From Lysinibacillus agricola (GTDB lineage Bacteria > Bacillota > Bacilli > Bacillales_A > Planococcaceae), in assembly GCF_016638705.1 (NCBI RefSeq), contig NZ_CP067341.1:3847501-3911500 (forward strand): DNA of 64,000 bases. The letters are read 5' to 3'. Made by a program: the position numbers and the translations under genes. Of the stretch, positions 19,268-28,195 are shown piece by piece; the first letter of the stretch is position 1; each line of letters begins with the position of its first letter. The notes under the pieces were generated by a model that saw nothing but the letters and a program-made list of their open reading frames with translations, was not told the DNA's origin and made no database searches.

Positions 19268-20605
19268 ATGAAAACATTAAAAAATAAATTAAATCCTCCA
19301 AAAATTCTTGTGCTAGGCTTTGCCACTATCATTTTAATCGGAACATTTTTGTTAACACTCCCCATTGCAACGGCTGATGGTAAAGGTCTTTCATTTTTAG
19401 ATGCTTTATTTACTGCTACCTCTGCTACCTGTGTAACAGGATTGGTTGTTGTAGATACCGGTGATACATTTTCGATATTTGGAGAATTAATTATTCTTTT
19501 TCTTATCCAAATTGGTGGATTAGGCTTTATGACGTTCGCGACGTTATTATTTTTGCTATTAGGAAAAAAGATTTCTTTAAAAGAAAGGCTTTTGTTAAAG
19601 GAGGCATTTAATAACGTTACAATAGCTGGTCTAGTTAGATTGGTTAAAAGGATACTGCTATTTACTGCACTAATTGAAATGATAGGTGGCCTAATATTAT
19701 CTATTCGATTTTCTTTCGATATGCCTATAGGTAAAGCCTTTTATTTCGGATTTTTCCATGCCATATCGAATTTTAATAATGCCGGATTTGATTTAATGGG
19801 TGGCTTTAAGGGCTTAACAGAATACGTTGATGATCCTTTCGTCGTATTAACTATTTGCGCACTTATTACGATTGGAGGCTTAGGGTTTATTGTTATAAAT
19901 GAACTATATGAATACCGCGGAACAAAACGACTTTCAGTGCATACAAAAATTGTATTATCTACAACGCTTATTTTAACAGTCGGTTCGACGCTTTTAATTT
20001 TCTTATTTGAATACGGAAATAGTAAAACCCTTGGACCATTATCTGAATGGGGCAAATTTCTTGGTTCATTATACCAGGCTGTTACACCAAGAACTGCTGG
20101 CTCTAATACCCTTCCTATTAGTGATTTAACACATTCAACACTAATTTTAATAATTTGGCTAATGTTTATCGGAGGCGGTTCTGGATCGACTGCTGGGGGT
20201 ATTAAAATAACGACTTTCGCTGTTTTAGTTGCTACGATGTGGTGTCAAATAAAAGGAAAAGAAGATGTTGTACTTTTTAAACGTAGAATTGTTAATGACA
20301 CGATTCTAAAAGCTTTAACAGTCACAATGTGTGGAATGATGATTGTCGTACTTGTTACCATTGTCTTAAGTATTATTGAGCAACGTCATAGTTTTATGAT
20401 GTATTTATTTGAGGCTACCTCTGCATTTGGAACCGCTGGACTTTCAATGGGGCTAACTCCCGAGCTATCAACTGGCGGCCGTCTTCTTATCATATTAACA
20501 ATGTTTGCAGGAAGATTAGGCCCCTTAACAATTGCCTTTGCCATCACAAATCGTCGGAAAACAGAGGCTTTCCGTCATCCAAAAGGAAAGATTATGATTG
20601 GGTAA
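19268..20605 (+). CDS. ktrB: Ktr/Trk-type potassium channel subunit
   Basis: 445 aa integral membrane protein with four pore-loop repeats; the filter-like TCVTGLVV and later GGSGSTAGGIK and GTAGLS motifs are visible. KtrB/KtrD forms the K+ path and works with a cytosolic RCK ring encoded next. It has a clear GAGGAG ribosome binding site. It reads divergently from rpsU and is followed 25 bp later by the RCK gene. Confidence 0.9.
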   Translation: MKTLKNKLNPPKILVLGFATIILIGTFLLTLPIATADGKGLSFLDALFTATSATCVTGLVVVDTGDTFSIFGELIILFLIQIGGLGFMTFATLLFLLLGKKISLKERLLLKEAFNNVTIAGLVRLVKRILLFTALIEMIGGLILSIRFSFDMPIGKAFYFGFFHAISNFNNAGFDLMGGFKGLTEYVDDPFVVLTICALITIGGLGFIVINELYEYRGTKRLSVHTKIVLSTTLILTVGSTLLIFLFEYGNSKTLGPLSEWGKFLGSLYQAVTPRTAGSNTLPISDLTHSTLILIIWLMFIGGGSGSTAGGIKITTFAVLVATMWCQIKGKEDVVLFKRRIVNDTILKALTVTMCGMMIVVLVTIVLSIIEQRHSFMMYLFEATSAFGTAGLSMGLTPELSTGGRLLIILTMFAGRLGPLTIAFAITNRRKTEAFRHPKGKIMIG

Positions 20606-20630
20606 CCATGATAAAGGAGCGATGAGTACA

Positions 20631-21287
20631 ATGACTATCAAACAATATGCTGTCATAGGTCTTGGTAGGTTTGGAGTAAGCGTAGCCCGCAAATTGTATG
20701 AAGCTGGTCATGAAGTTTTAGGAATCGATATTAATGAGGAAAGAGTCGAAGATGCCGAACCTTATGTTACACATGCAGTAGTTGCTGATACGACAGAAGA
20801 AAAAGCACTAAACTCCATAGGGATAAGAAATTTCGATTGTGTCATTGTCGCCATAGGTATAGATATGCAATCAAGTATTTTAACTGTCTCATTATTAAAA
20901 GAGCTAGGAATCAAAAAGATAATTGCAAAGGCTCTTGGAAAAAGACATGGGCAAGTGTTAGACAAAGTTGGTGCCGAATGGATTATTTACCCTGAAAGAG
21001 ATATGGGGGAACGAGTAGCCAATCAGCTTCTTTCACCAAATATGCTAAATTATATTGAATTGTCAAAAGAATACAGTATAGAGGAAATTATGATTCCTGC
21101 TAAAATGGCCGGTCAAAATCTACGAGATTTAGACATTCGAGCAAAATATAATGTCAGTGTAATTGCCATAGTTCGAGATGGCAATATTACCATTTTGCCC
21201 TCTACTGAACAGATTTTAGAAGAAAGAGATATATTAGTTATGATCGGTCACAGAAAAGATCTTACTGTATTTTCAAATATTGAATAG
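20631..21287 (+). CDS. ktrA: Ktr system RCK regulatory subunit (KtrA/KtrC type)
   Basis: About 218 aa. An N-terminal Rossmann domain (GLGRFG, nucleotide-binding) and a C-terminal RCK-C domain gate the KtrB channel by ATP/ADP, and in relatives by c-di-AMP. AAAGGAG lies 11 bases before ATG 20631 and only two before ATG 20622, so the former is preferred. It may belong to the KtrC branch; the A/C distinction is not certain from sequence alone. Confidence 0.88.
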   Translation: MTIKQYAVIGLGRFGVSVARKLYEAGHEVLGIDINEERVEDAEPYVTHAVVADTTEEKALNSIGIRNFDCVIVAIGIDMQSSILTVSLLKELGIKKIIAKALGKRHGQVLDKVGAEWIIYPERDMGERVANQLLSPNMLNYIELSKEYSIEEIMIPAKMAGQNLRDLDIRAKYNVSVIAIVRDGNITILPSTEQILEERDILVMIGHRKDLTVFSNIE

Positions 21288-21308
21288 AAAAAGGATTAGA
21301 TTAAAATA

Positions 21309-21345
21309 GGCTGTGTCAAAAGGAAATTTTCCCTCGAAACAGCCA
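21309..21345. terminator. Hairpin between ktrA and cotJC
   Basis: GGCTGTGTC / GAAACAGCC (one mismatch) flanks an inner AAAAGGAAA-TTTTCCC stem, between two convergent genes. T-rich sequence follows ten bases later. Confidence 0.5.
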
Positions 21346-21355
21346 GCTACCTTTT

Positions 21356-21925
21356 TTAAAAGACTTTCTTGCTATCTCTATCGTCTTTTAAAATCTCTAC
21401 AGCCTCTCTGAAACGTAGAGAATGGACAATTTCTCGTTCACGTAAAAATTTCAGGCTATCATTCAAATCAGTGTCATCAGATAAATCAATAATCCACTGA
21501 TAGGTCGCTCGTGCTTTTTCTTCAGCTGCAATATCCTCATACAAATCAGCAATCGGATCCCCTTTAGCCTGAATATAAGTTGCCGTAAACGGTGATCCAG
21601 CTGCATTCTGATAAAATAATGCCCTGTCATGATTGGCATAGTGTTCTCCAAGACCTGCCTCTTTTAGCATCTCTGGAGTGGCATCCTTCGTAAGTTTATA
21701 AATCATCGTGGCAATCATTTCTAAGTGTGAAAATTCCTCTGTTGCTATATCGGTTAACAATCCCACTACTTTATCAGGAATAGTATAGCGCTGATTCATA
21801 TACCGAAGTGCTGCTGCTAATTCTCCATCTGCACCACCATACTGCTCGATTAAATACTTAGCTAGCATAGGGTTACATGTACTCACCCTTACAGGATACT
21901 GGAGCTTCTTTTCATAATACCACAA
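21356..21925 (-). CDS. cotJC: Spore coat protein CotJC (manganese-catalase family)
   Basis: 189 aa. The Mn-catalase-like fold has metal-ligand type motifs (TEEFSHLEMIATM and EEKARATYQW). CotJ proteins are mother-cell made, inner-coat components. The probable start is TTG at 21925, eight bases after GGAGG, giving MWYYEKKLQYPV as in B. subtilis. A 200-bp repeat separates it from cotJB, normally its immediate neighbour. Confidence 0.93.
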   Translation of the reverse strand: MWYYEKKLQYPVRVSTCNPMLAKYLIEQYGGADGELAAALRYMNQRYTIPDKVVGLLTDIATEEFSHLEMIATMIYKLTKDATPEMLKEAGLGEHYANHDRALFYQNAAGSPFTATYIQAKGDPIADLYEDIAAEEKARATYQWIIDLSDDTDLNDSLKFLREREIVHSLRFREAVEILKDDRDSKKVF

Positions 21926-21953
21926 AAATAATTCCTCCTAGGTACTCATAATC

Positions 21954-22130
21954 AATGATGCCTCGGCATCATTGCGTCCGGAATAGGCTTCGTGCTTGCA
22001 CAAAGAACTCCTTTTTTTCAGCAGATGTTTCGCTACTAAAACATTTGTAGCTGACGCTTTGCTTTCGCTACCAAAACAATTGTAGCTGACGCCTTGCTTT
22101 CGCTACTAAAACATTTGCTGAAAGAAGTTA
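21954..22130 (-). repeat. Dispersed palindromic repeat, copy in the cotJ operon
   Basis: It begins with the hairpin AATGATGCC-TC-GGCATCATT (21954-21973), then GCGTCCGGAATAGGCTTCGTGCTT, then tandem units of AAAACATTTGTAGCTGACGC-TTTGCTTTCGCTAC, and ends TTTGCTGAAAGAAGTTA. CTCCTTTTTTTCAGCAGATGTTT near the start and the inverted AAACATTTGCTGAAAGAAG at the end act as imperfect terminal inverted repeats. Its last TTA is the cotJB stop codon. Confidence 0.85.
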
Positions 22131-22391
22131 GACTTGCCATGGCCAAGGTGTATCAATCCAATTAAAAGGATAATTTGAATAACTTCTCCCAAAATTCATA
22201 AGCGGACCAAATTTTTGCTCAAATTCAACCTTCAGTCGCATACTTATTTCAGTGTTTTCGTTAAATTGTTGAATAGCATCATAATCGTGAGGATGAGTAT
22301 CTAAATAAAGATTTAATTCCACTATGACAAAATCAATGGCTTGTATTTCTTCAAGTAATTTATAAAATTCTGGTGGCATTTCTTTACTCAT
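22128..22391 (-). CDS. cotJB: Spore coat protein CotJB
   Basis: 87 aa, rich in aromatic and acidic residues, ending GRSYSNYPFNWIDTPWPWQV as the family does. The ATG has GAAGGAGGG upstream and overlaps cotJA by 8 bp. The stop codon is supplied by the end of the repeat at 21954-22130. Confidence 0.93.
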   Translation of the reverse strand: MSKEMPPEFYKLLEEIQAIDFVIVELNLYLDTHPHDYDAIQQFNENTEISMRLKVEFEQKFGPLMNFGRSYSNYPFNWIDTPWPWQV

Positions 22392-22611
22392 TCTTCATCC
22401 CTCCTTCTTGGGGATTCGGATAGGGGCTAAATAATTGAGGCCATAACGTGCCAGATCTGAGAGCTTCTTTAGGGGTTTGATATTGTGGTAGCCCAGGCGG
22501 TTGAAAACCCATATATAATTGAGGCGGTGTAGAAAAACTTTTAACCCTTATAGGTGGACATGGATCGAATGGGCTAATAAAAGGCTTCCAATATTTATAT
22601 TGCGTAAACAT
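22384..22611 (-). CDS. cotJA: Spore coat associated protein CotJA
   Basis: 75 aa from MFTQYKYWKPFISPFDPCPP, with a GGAGG ribosome binding site at the ATG (22611). An upstream in-frame extension has no support. It is proline-rich, as the family is, and is the first gene of the cotJABC operon (sigma-E dependent in B. subtilis). It is the last chromosomal gene before the integrated element. Confidence 0.93.
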   Translation of the reverse strand: MFTQYKYWKPFISPFDPCPPIRVKSFSTPPQLYMGFQPPGLPQYQTPKEALRSGTLWPQLFSPYPNPQEGGMKNE

Positions 22612-22800
22612 TGTATCCTCCCTTCTGTAATCAATTACATCAGTGGAGTATATGAGGTAAATTAAATCTTTATTCAAATATGAAGATCATTGCAGAACAT
22701 TTAAGGAACGCACCTTATATGATTTACGTATCTTTGGCATGTTCTTATGGGAATGGAAGCAGCATTCGGACCGGTATTTAGTCAAAATTCAAATAAAAAA

Positions 22801-22876
22801 GGGCTAGTTCATAACGAACAGCCCCTTAACAATTGCTATATAAAGATTTTTTATTACTCTTAATAATTAGAATCTG
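22801..22876. repeat. attL of the element
   Basis: GGGCTAGTTCATAACGAACAGCCCC (22801-22825) is identical to attR. It is followed by a diverged spacer and TTAATAATTAGAATCTG (22860-22876), which copies the last codons and stop of deoC. The 25-mer is itself a hairpin (GGGCT-GTTC / GAAC-AGCCC). Confidence 0.8.
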
Positions 22877-22996
22877 TAGTTTTACTTCATTGCAAACTCA
22901 ATAGATAATGGGTTGTAATCCCTTTATTTTAAAGCTTTATACCTTCTTTATGTACTTTTTAATAATGCAAAGTAAAGCATAAAATTGTATTGCTTT

Positions 22997-23024
22997 GGGG
23001 CTAAGTGGGGCTAGATTGGGGCTA
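22997..23024 (+). repeat. Three GGGGCTA direct repeats near attL (candidate integrase arm sites)
   Basis: GGGGCTA occurs at 22997, 23007 and 23018, spaced 10-11 bp. The same heptamer occurs at 42070 and 42082 at the other end, inside the integrase 3' end. Helical spacing at both inner ends fits arm-type binding sites (inference). Confidence 0.55.
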
Positions 23025-23176
23025 ATAAAAAATACGGCGAGCGTGTGTACAGGGATGCGTGAGTATGGAAGATTGAAGCAAATTAGCTTCAATCTTTTTT
23101 ATTTATGATGATATCAAATATAATATACCCTATACAGTTAACTGATGTATCAATATTTATAGAGGGAGGAAACTGT

Positions 23177-24064
23177 TTGAAAAAGATCATGGGTGAGTAT
23201 GCTTATCCAATAATAATTATTATTGGCTTTAGCATTCTCGTATTAATTAGCTGGTTGTACAATCAATTAAAAATAGAAGATGCTTCGATATTTTGGGCAT
23301 CGGTTTTACCAAGTGCGTTTGTTGATGTAATAAGCTTGGTTGTAAGTACAATTTTAATTACTAAAATTATTGATAGGAAGAAAATCTTTAATGAAAAAAG
23401 TAAGCTATATAGAATTATTAAACGCCCGCATAAAAGGCTTATTAATTTAATATTGCAGAAATACAAGTATTTAATTATGAACAAGCATGATACCCATTTC
23501 ACTAAGGATCTTCCAGAAAATAATTTTATGTTTCAAGACTTAGCCCCATACTTTAAAGAAAATGTTCATAAGGATTTTCAAAAAGATATCATTATTATTA
23601 AAAAAAATTACTTTGAACAAACAGAAGATGGTGTAATGTGTGAATATGTAAAAGATGAAGAAGTTATGAGACTTACACTGATGATTGAATATCAACAACA
23701 AATTAAAGATGTAATTAATAAGTTTATGAACGAATATTCTTCTATACTAACTACTGAATACTTAGTTATCTTAGTTGAGATAAAAGAAGAATTGAATTCT
23801 AATCCTTTGGGGGTATACAGCTTTTTTGGAGATGATGAGTTTTCACCAATTATTATTAATGTTGAAGAGTACATAATTAATAACCAGACGTATTTAGATT
23901 CTGTACTAAAACTAAAAAGATACTTCGATGACATAGATGTTCAAGCGGCATGGGACGACGAAAACGATAAAAATAATGAATGGGGAATTATAGGGATTGG
24001 CATTAGTATTTTTTTTATAGCATTTATTTTAATAAAACTAGGAAAATTTTTAATTAGTTTATAA
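23177..24064 (+). CDS. Unrecognised membrane protein at the left end of the element
   Basis: 295 aa from a TTG start with AGGGAGG seven bases upstream. Two N-terminal helices (YPIIIIIGFSILVLISWLY, then a segment near residues 45-65), a charged cytoplasmic middle of about 200 residues, and one C-terminal helix (IIGIGISIFFIAFILI) are visible. It is very AT-rich like other cargo. It is alone on the plus strand beside attL, a position often used for superinfection or defence genes. No family was recognised. Confidence 0.75.
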   Translation: MKKIMGEYAYPIIIIIGFSILVLISWLYNQLKIEDASIFWASVLPSAFVDVISLVVSTILITKIIDRKKIFNEKSKLYRIIKRPHKRLINLILQKYKYLIMNKHDTHFTKDLPENNFMFQDLAPYFKENVHKDFQKDIIIIKKNYFEQTEDGVMCEYVKDEEVMRLTLMIEYQQQIKDVINKFMNEYSSILTTEYLVILVEIKEELNSNPLGVYSFFGDDEFSPIIINVEEYIINNQTYLDSVLKLKRYFDDIDVQAAWDDENDKNNEWGIIGIGISIFFIAFILIKLGKFLISL

Positions 24065-24089
24065 AACGATTTCATTGAAGGCACACTAA

Positions 24090-24128
24090 AGAAAAACCAG
24101 CAAGGCTATTTAGCTTTGCTGGTAATTT
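24090..24128. terminator. Hairpin after the attL-side membrane gene
   Basis: CCAGCAA / TTGCTGG with nested AGGCTA-TTT-AGCT, followed by TAATTTTA. It separates convergent genes. Confidence 0.6.
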
Positions 24129-24222
24129 TAGATAATACGGGATACTAAGCTTTCAAATAGTTGAGAAATATACGAAATACGATAATTTTTAACAATAAAG
24201 AATCTTAGGATGAATAATTTTT

Positions 24223-25374
24223 TTAAAAGAAAATAACGTTATCTTTGCCTGTATATTGACTGAAATACCCTTGTGGAAGCGTAGCTATTGCTTCAATATC
24301 ATCGGCACTTAGTTTAGCTTCGTCACGTAGCTCTACTTTTGTTTTCACATTATGTGTATTGATTAATTCAATAGCCTCTTTCAATAAAATGGGCCTTTCT
24401 TTTAATAATACATCATCATAGGGCTCTTTTGTTCTCCATCCTCTTTTAGAAATTTGTTTCCACAAATAAGATGCTTGATAATCGTTTATAAGGTTAAGTT
24501 CCTTAGAACGATAAATCATGGCTTGGATAGAAACTTGCCATCTTCTTTTTAATAATAAATAGTAATCCATTGTATGGGTAACCAATTCAGTTGAAAATAC
24601 TTCTGCAGGTAAAAGGAATGCAGAGGCAAAATGATTAGCTTCTTCTTCCATGCGTTTATAGATGTTTTTAGTATTAAATTCTTCTTTTGTAATATTATGA
24701 TGTAATAGGTAATGCCCTAATTCATGCGCTAATGTAAATTTAATTTTAGAAGGTGATGCTTTTTCATTTCCAACAAGAATAAATAACCGATTTCCAACCC
24801 ACTTTGAACATGCATCAACATAATAGTCATTTGAATCAATAGTACTTACTACTATTCCATGTTTTTCAAACAAATGAGTTAAATCTGTTATAGGTCCATT
24901 ACTTAAATTCCATCTCTTCCTCATATTTAAAGCAATTTCTTCGATCTCTTCAAAATCTCTAGGTTTAAAAAAGCTCGGCTCTTTTTCTTCGATTTGTGGC
25001 AAATCAGATTGTGGGAAATCGACGATACTTTCAAGATAATTAAAAATTCTTATAACCCATTCTATTTTAATTTCATGCATCTTTTTTAATTTAGCCGTGG
25101 TACTTGCTTTACTTCTAAAAAAAACAATATTATTCATGTCATCATAATTTTCTTTTTCAAAAAAATAATTAAATGGGAAATCTAATGTATTCATTATTTT
25201 ATATAAAACTTCAGCAGGTGGAATAGCCTTACCATTTTCATATTTGGAAAGAGTCTGATGATTATTTAATTCTATCTTCTCTGTCAATTCTCTTATCGTA
25301 TAACCTCTTGCTTCTCTTGCTTCTTTCAATCTCTCTCCTTGGAAAACTTTATCTGTATTAACTTTTCCCTCCAT
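24223..25374 (-). CDS. XRE-family HTH fused to ImmA/IrrE metallopeptidase
   Basis: 383 aa from ATG 25374 (AAGGAG nine bases upstream). An N-terminal XRE HTH (RLKEAREARGYTIRELTEKI) is followed by an ImmA/IrrE zinc peptidase domain with AHELGHYLLHH. Such fusions often cleave a repressor or act as antitoxin-type regulators; ImmA in ICEBs1 cleaves the ImmR repressor. The start lies within the upstream 239-codon gene, overlapping by 17 bp, so the two are translationally coupled and probably work together. Confidence 0.85.
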   Translation of the reverse strand: MEGKVNTDKVFQGERLKEAREARGYTIRELTEKIELNNHQTLSKYENGKAIPPAEVLYKIMNTLDFPFNYFFEKENYDDMNNIVFFRSKASTTAKLKKMHEIKIEWVIRIFNYLESIVDFPQSDLPQIEEKEPSFFKPRDFEEIEEIALNMRKRWNLSNGPITDLTHLFEKHGIVVSTIDSNDYYVDACSKWVGNRLFILVGNEKASPSKIKFTLAHELGHYLLHHNITKEEFNTKNIYKRMEEEANHFASAFLLPAEVFSTELVTHTMDYYLLLKRRWQVSIQAMIYRSKELNLINDYQASYLWKQISKRGWRTKEPYDDVLLKERPILLKEAIELINTHNVKTKVELRDEAKLSADDIEAIATLPQGYFSQYTGKDNVIFF

Positions 25375-26020
25375 CCTCAAGCACTCCTTGAGCAAAATTT
25401 TTAAATCTAATTAGTTGTTCTTTTTCAATTTCATTTTCTTTCTCTTTATCAGAACCGTCAAGAGCATATAGTTCTTTAGTAAGATTAATTCTTTCTACCC
25501 ATCTTCCTTTTCCATTAGGTACACCGATATTAATAAAACTAACCTCACCTTCAACATGATTATGAGTTAATTCTAAATATCCCGGCTCCTCCTGTATTTC
25601 CTGTTTGTCAAAATGGTAATACAGTTGATTTTTTGTTTGTAAAAAAGAGCGATATATGGCTTTTCTTGCAGTAGTATGTTCATCCTTAGCTCTATTGATA
25701 CATATAATTACATTTGATGTGCGTAGTTCTACATGATAGGCTGACTTAATAGAGTTAGGCATAATTTGGGCAGTAATGTTCCCTAGCGTTCCTTTTTTAC
25801 ATGCCTCATATAAAACAAATTGAACCGCTAAGTGATCTAAATGCCCCCTGTGCATCTTGCCTAAAGCCCATTTTAAAAAGGACACCTCTTGTATGCTAGC
25901 TTCAACAAGTTCATAAGCTTGTTGAATCATTGGCACAATAAATCTTCTAACTGATTTCGGAACTTGTGAATCAATAAACTTATTTAAATCGATTGGTACC
26001 TTAATTTCATCCACGAACAT
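25358..26020 (-). CDS. Unrecognised partner protein of the XRE-ImmA gene
   Basis: About 220 aa from ATG 26020, giving MFVDEIKVPIDLNKFI. An in-frame ATG at 26077 and another at about 26044 are alternatives. No membrane segment is seen. It overlaps the metallopeptidase gene, which is likely expressed from the same mRNA. It could be the substrate, a toxin, or a regulated effector; nothing in the sequence decides this. Confidence 0.75.
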   Translation of the reverse strand: MFVDEIKVPIDLNKFIDSQVPKSVRRFIVPMIQQAYELVEASIQEVSFLKWALGKMHRGHLDHLAVQFVLYEACKKGTLGNITAQIMPNSIKSAYHVELRTSNVIICINRAKDEHTTARKAIYRSFLQTKNQLYYHFDKQEIQEEPGYLELTHNHVEGEVSFINIGVPNGKGRWVERINLTKELYALDGSDKEKENEIEKEQLIRFKNFAQGVLEDGGKS

Positions 26021-26273
26021 TACCCCCATTCTCTTTGCACTCATTTTACCCAAAAAATCATTTTTTGGCAACTTCAATACTTCTCAATTTTAAATCAAAG
26101 TAGAGGTTTGTTCTAATTTACTAATATATATCTAACTATTTAACACTTACAGTTTTAATTATGTTAAAGAGTAAACTCCTTCTAGTTAAAAACTTACTTC
26201 CAACTTAATCTTGGTTTGTATCAATGGAAGCAGTCACAATAATAGTTGAAGCTGCTCTCTGTTTTTGATAAAG

Positions 26274-26828
26274 TCAATTTGCAATGTTTTCATTAGTCGA
26301 TGTTAGCGCATCGGCTTTTTTATTTTCCTCGTTTTTATCCATAACCTTATTTACGGTTTCAGTTATATACGTTAACACTTCCTCAAAGCTTTCTGGTTCC
26401 CTACCAAATTCTTTTGTGAATGTTTTTATGTTTCCTTCCATGGCAAAAGCATTCCAACCTTCTACGCTGTTTATATCAAGCTTAGGAGTTGCCCTACTTG
26501 ATTGCTCAGATTCATTTTCAATCACTGTCTCAAATAGTTCCTGGGCGTGAATGTTAAGGGTATCAACCTCTTGTGACATTTCTTTAAACAATGGATAGAA
26601 AGCCATATCAATTAAACGTACTGAATCTTGAATTTGTAAAATAGATATACATGCTAGGCCCCGATCTTCATGCCAACCTTTATGTGTAATGTCATCAAGT
26701 TTATTTAGTAAACGAGCTACTTCATTCTGTACAGTTTTTAATTGAATCATTTGCGCTGATAATCCATAAACACTGTGGCTATTTTCTTGTACGACTGTTT
26801 CTAATATGTGTTGTGTATGTTGCTGCAT
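26274..26828 (-). CDS. Hypothetical helical protein
   Basis: 184 aa, largely alpha-helical by composition with no hydrophobic segment; AAGGGG precedes the ATG. The last 30 residues are charged and low-complexity (NKVMDKNEENKKAD). It sits between the XRE-ImmA pair and the wHTH gene. Function unknown. Confidence 0.7.
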   Translation of the reverse strand: MQQHTQHILETVVQENSHSVYGLSAQMIQLKTVQNEVARLLNKLDDITHKGWHEDRGLACISILQIQDSVRLIDMAFYPLFKEMSQEVDTLNIHAQELFETVIENESEQSSRATPKLDINSVEGWNAFAMEGNIKTFTKEFGREPESFEEVLTYITETVNKVMDKNEENKKADALTSTNENIAN

Positions 26829-26855
26829 GCTCTTATTCCCCTTTTCATCTATGTT

Positions 26856-26936
26856 TTATTTAGTTGCGACTGCCTTCAAAAGTAATTGTTTGTTACAATC
26901 AGACATTACACGCCATTCTTTAACCGTTACTTTCAT
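26856..26936 (-). CDS. Small ORF, 26 aa
   Basis: MKVTVKEWRVMSDC... 26 codons, ATG at 26936 with AAAGGAAGTGA about nine bases before it. It fills the gap between the wHTH gene and the 184-aa gene on the same strand, with coding-like composition. Too short to be sure. Confidence 0.4.
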   Translation of the reverse strand: MKVTVKEWRVMSDCNKQLLLKAVATK

Positions 26937-26957
26937 TTGCATTCACTTCCTTTCTTA

Positions 26958-27752
26958 TTAAAATGTTTCTGTTGGTCCATCTTTATCAGTTAGCCAGTTG
27001 TAGAAAGGCACTGTATGCACATTTAAAGGTTTTTGACCTATAGATGATGTATTTGTGGGATGACTCTCTCTACGTTGTAATGCCTTCTTATGAGCTCCTA
27101 CGAATATGGCACGTATTGTTTTAGTGACTGTCAGTACACCTTCTTTAATATCTTGAGCCATTTTAAAAATGGTGTTCTTGGCCAATATGAATTCCTGAAT
27201 GTTACTTACATTAGATGCTAGTACCACTTTATGTAGATCATCCTTAAAGTTATCTGGGATAGGTAATGAATGCATAAATTCAAATAGCATTTGTTGATAC
27301 TCATTCATGAACTCTTTGCATGCTTCCCTATCGGCATGAGCCATGTTATAGGCTTCTTGTAATGGAACAACCTCACATTCCTCGATAGGCTCAGCAGGAT
27401 CTTCGCATGTTTCAGATTGGCTGGGCAAAATAATATATATGTTTGCACCACGACCTCCCTTTTCCTTCGTAGTTTTCTGTTTCTTGATAATACCTAGTGA
27501 TTCCAGTTTTGAAATAGCACGATAAACTGTCTTCGTGCTTATCTCCAATGATGTAGCAATTGTTGCAGCTTTTAAATGACATGCTCCTGGGTATTCCAAA
27601 GCATGACTAGCAAGTTTGAAAACGATGGCACGTTCTGATTCAGTCAAATCGTAGTAGTGTGTTGCCATGTGGTTCTCAACAGCCGAATCCATGTCGGCTA
27701 TTGAATCAAATGTTTTGTAAGTTGCTAAGTATTCAAATGCCACCGTTTTCAC
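26958..27752 (-). CDS. Winged-helix (HTH_36-like) plasmid/phage-type regulator or replication protein
   Basis: 264 aa, GTG start. A winged-helix domain at residues 35-105 (IATSLEISTKTVYRAISKLE, then GIIKKQK) resembles HTH modules of plasmid replication initiators and phage replisome organisers. The C-terminal half ends in IRAIFVGAHKKALQ ... VPFYNWLTDKDG. Decayed relatives of this C-terminus occur at 32376-32600 and 49490-49790, so this gene type has entered the region more than once. Confidence 0.75.
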   Translation of the reverse strand: MKTVAFEYLATYKTFDSIADMDSAVENHMATHYYDLTESERAIVFKLASHALEYPGACHLKAATIATSLEISTKTVYRAISKLESLGIIKKQKTTKEKGGRGANIYIILPSQSETCEDPAEPIEECEVVPLQEAYNMAHADREACKEFMNEYQQMLFEFMHSLPIPDNFKDDLHKVVLASNVSNIQEFILAKNTIFKMAQDIKEGVLTVTKTIRAIFVGAHKKALQRRESHPTNTSSIGQKPLNVHTVPFYNWLTDKDGPTETF

Positions 27753-27775
27753 CTCACTTTCTACTACCTAAGAAA

Positions 27776-27997
27776 TTAATAAACTACATGGACCGAACCA
27801 TCTTCACCGATTTGTACTGGTTGTCCGTCTACATCGTCAAAATAAACCTTTCCTACAAAATCAACATACTCCCAATCACCCAAATGGTAATTGTCACCAT
27901 AGCGCTTTTGGAAATAAGCACGTGCCTCTGTTACATTCGAGAATTGAGGAAAATTCGCTTCATCCTCACGCGTAATTGTAAAACCAAAATATGTCAT
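27776..27997 (-). CDS. Hypothetical acidic small protein
   Basis: 73 aa (MTYFGFTITREDEANF...), ATG with GAGAGGTG upstream. Soluble, acidic, with GKVYFDDVDGQPVQIGEDG suggesting a small beta fold. It is the first minus-strand gene leaving the divergent promoter region, with the wHTH gene 24 bp further on. Confidence 0.7.
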   Translation of the reverse strand: MTYFGFTITREDEANFPQFSNVTEARAYFQKRYGDNYHLGDWEYVDFVGKVYFDDVDGQPVQIGEDGSVHVVY

Positions 27998-28079
27998 AGT
28001 GTTTCACCTCTCTTCCCTGCAGCATGTCGGCTATTTCTTGTCCATTCACCGACTAATCTTTGATGGTCTTCCGAAATTG

Positions 28080-28165
28080 ACTATGTTTTATTGTCACAAA
28101 TATACCATTGACTATATTTTGTTGTCAACTATATTTTGTTGTCATTTGTATTTTTATTTTATATA
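28080..28165. promoter_or_regulatory. Divergent promoter/operator region with direct repeats
   Basis: TTGACTATATTTTGTTGTCA-type units occur three times (near 28079, 28109 and 28125, the last two overlapping). Plus strand: TTGACT-16 bp-TATATT. Minus strand: TTGACA-18 bp-TATATT. The repeats overlap both promoters, as expected for operators of the adjacent Cro/C1-type regulator (inference). Confidence 0.6.
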
Positions 28166-28195
28166 CTTAAACTATCAATTAAGTGAGGTGTCTTA

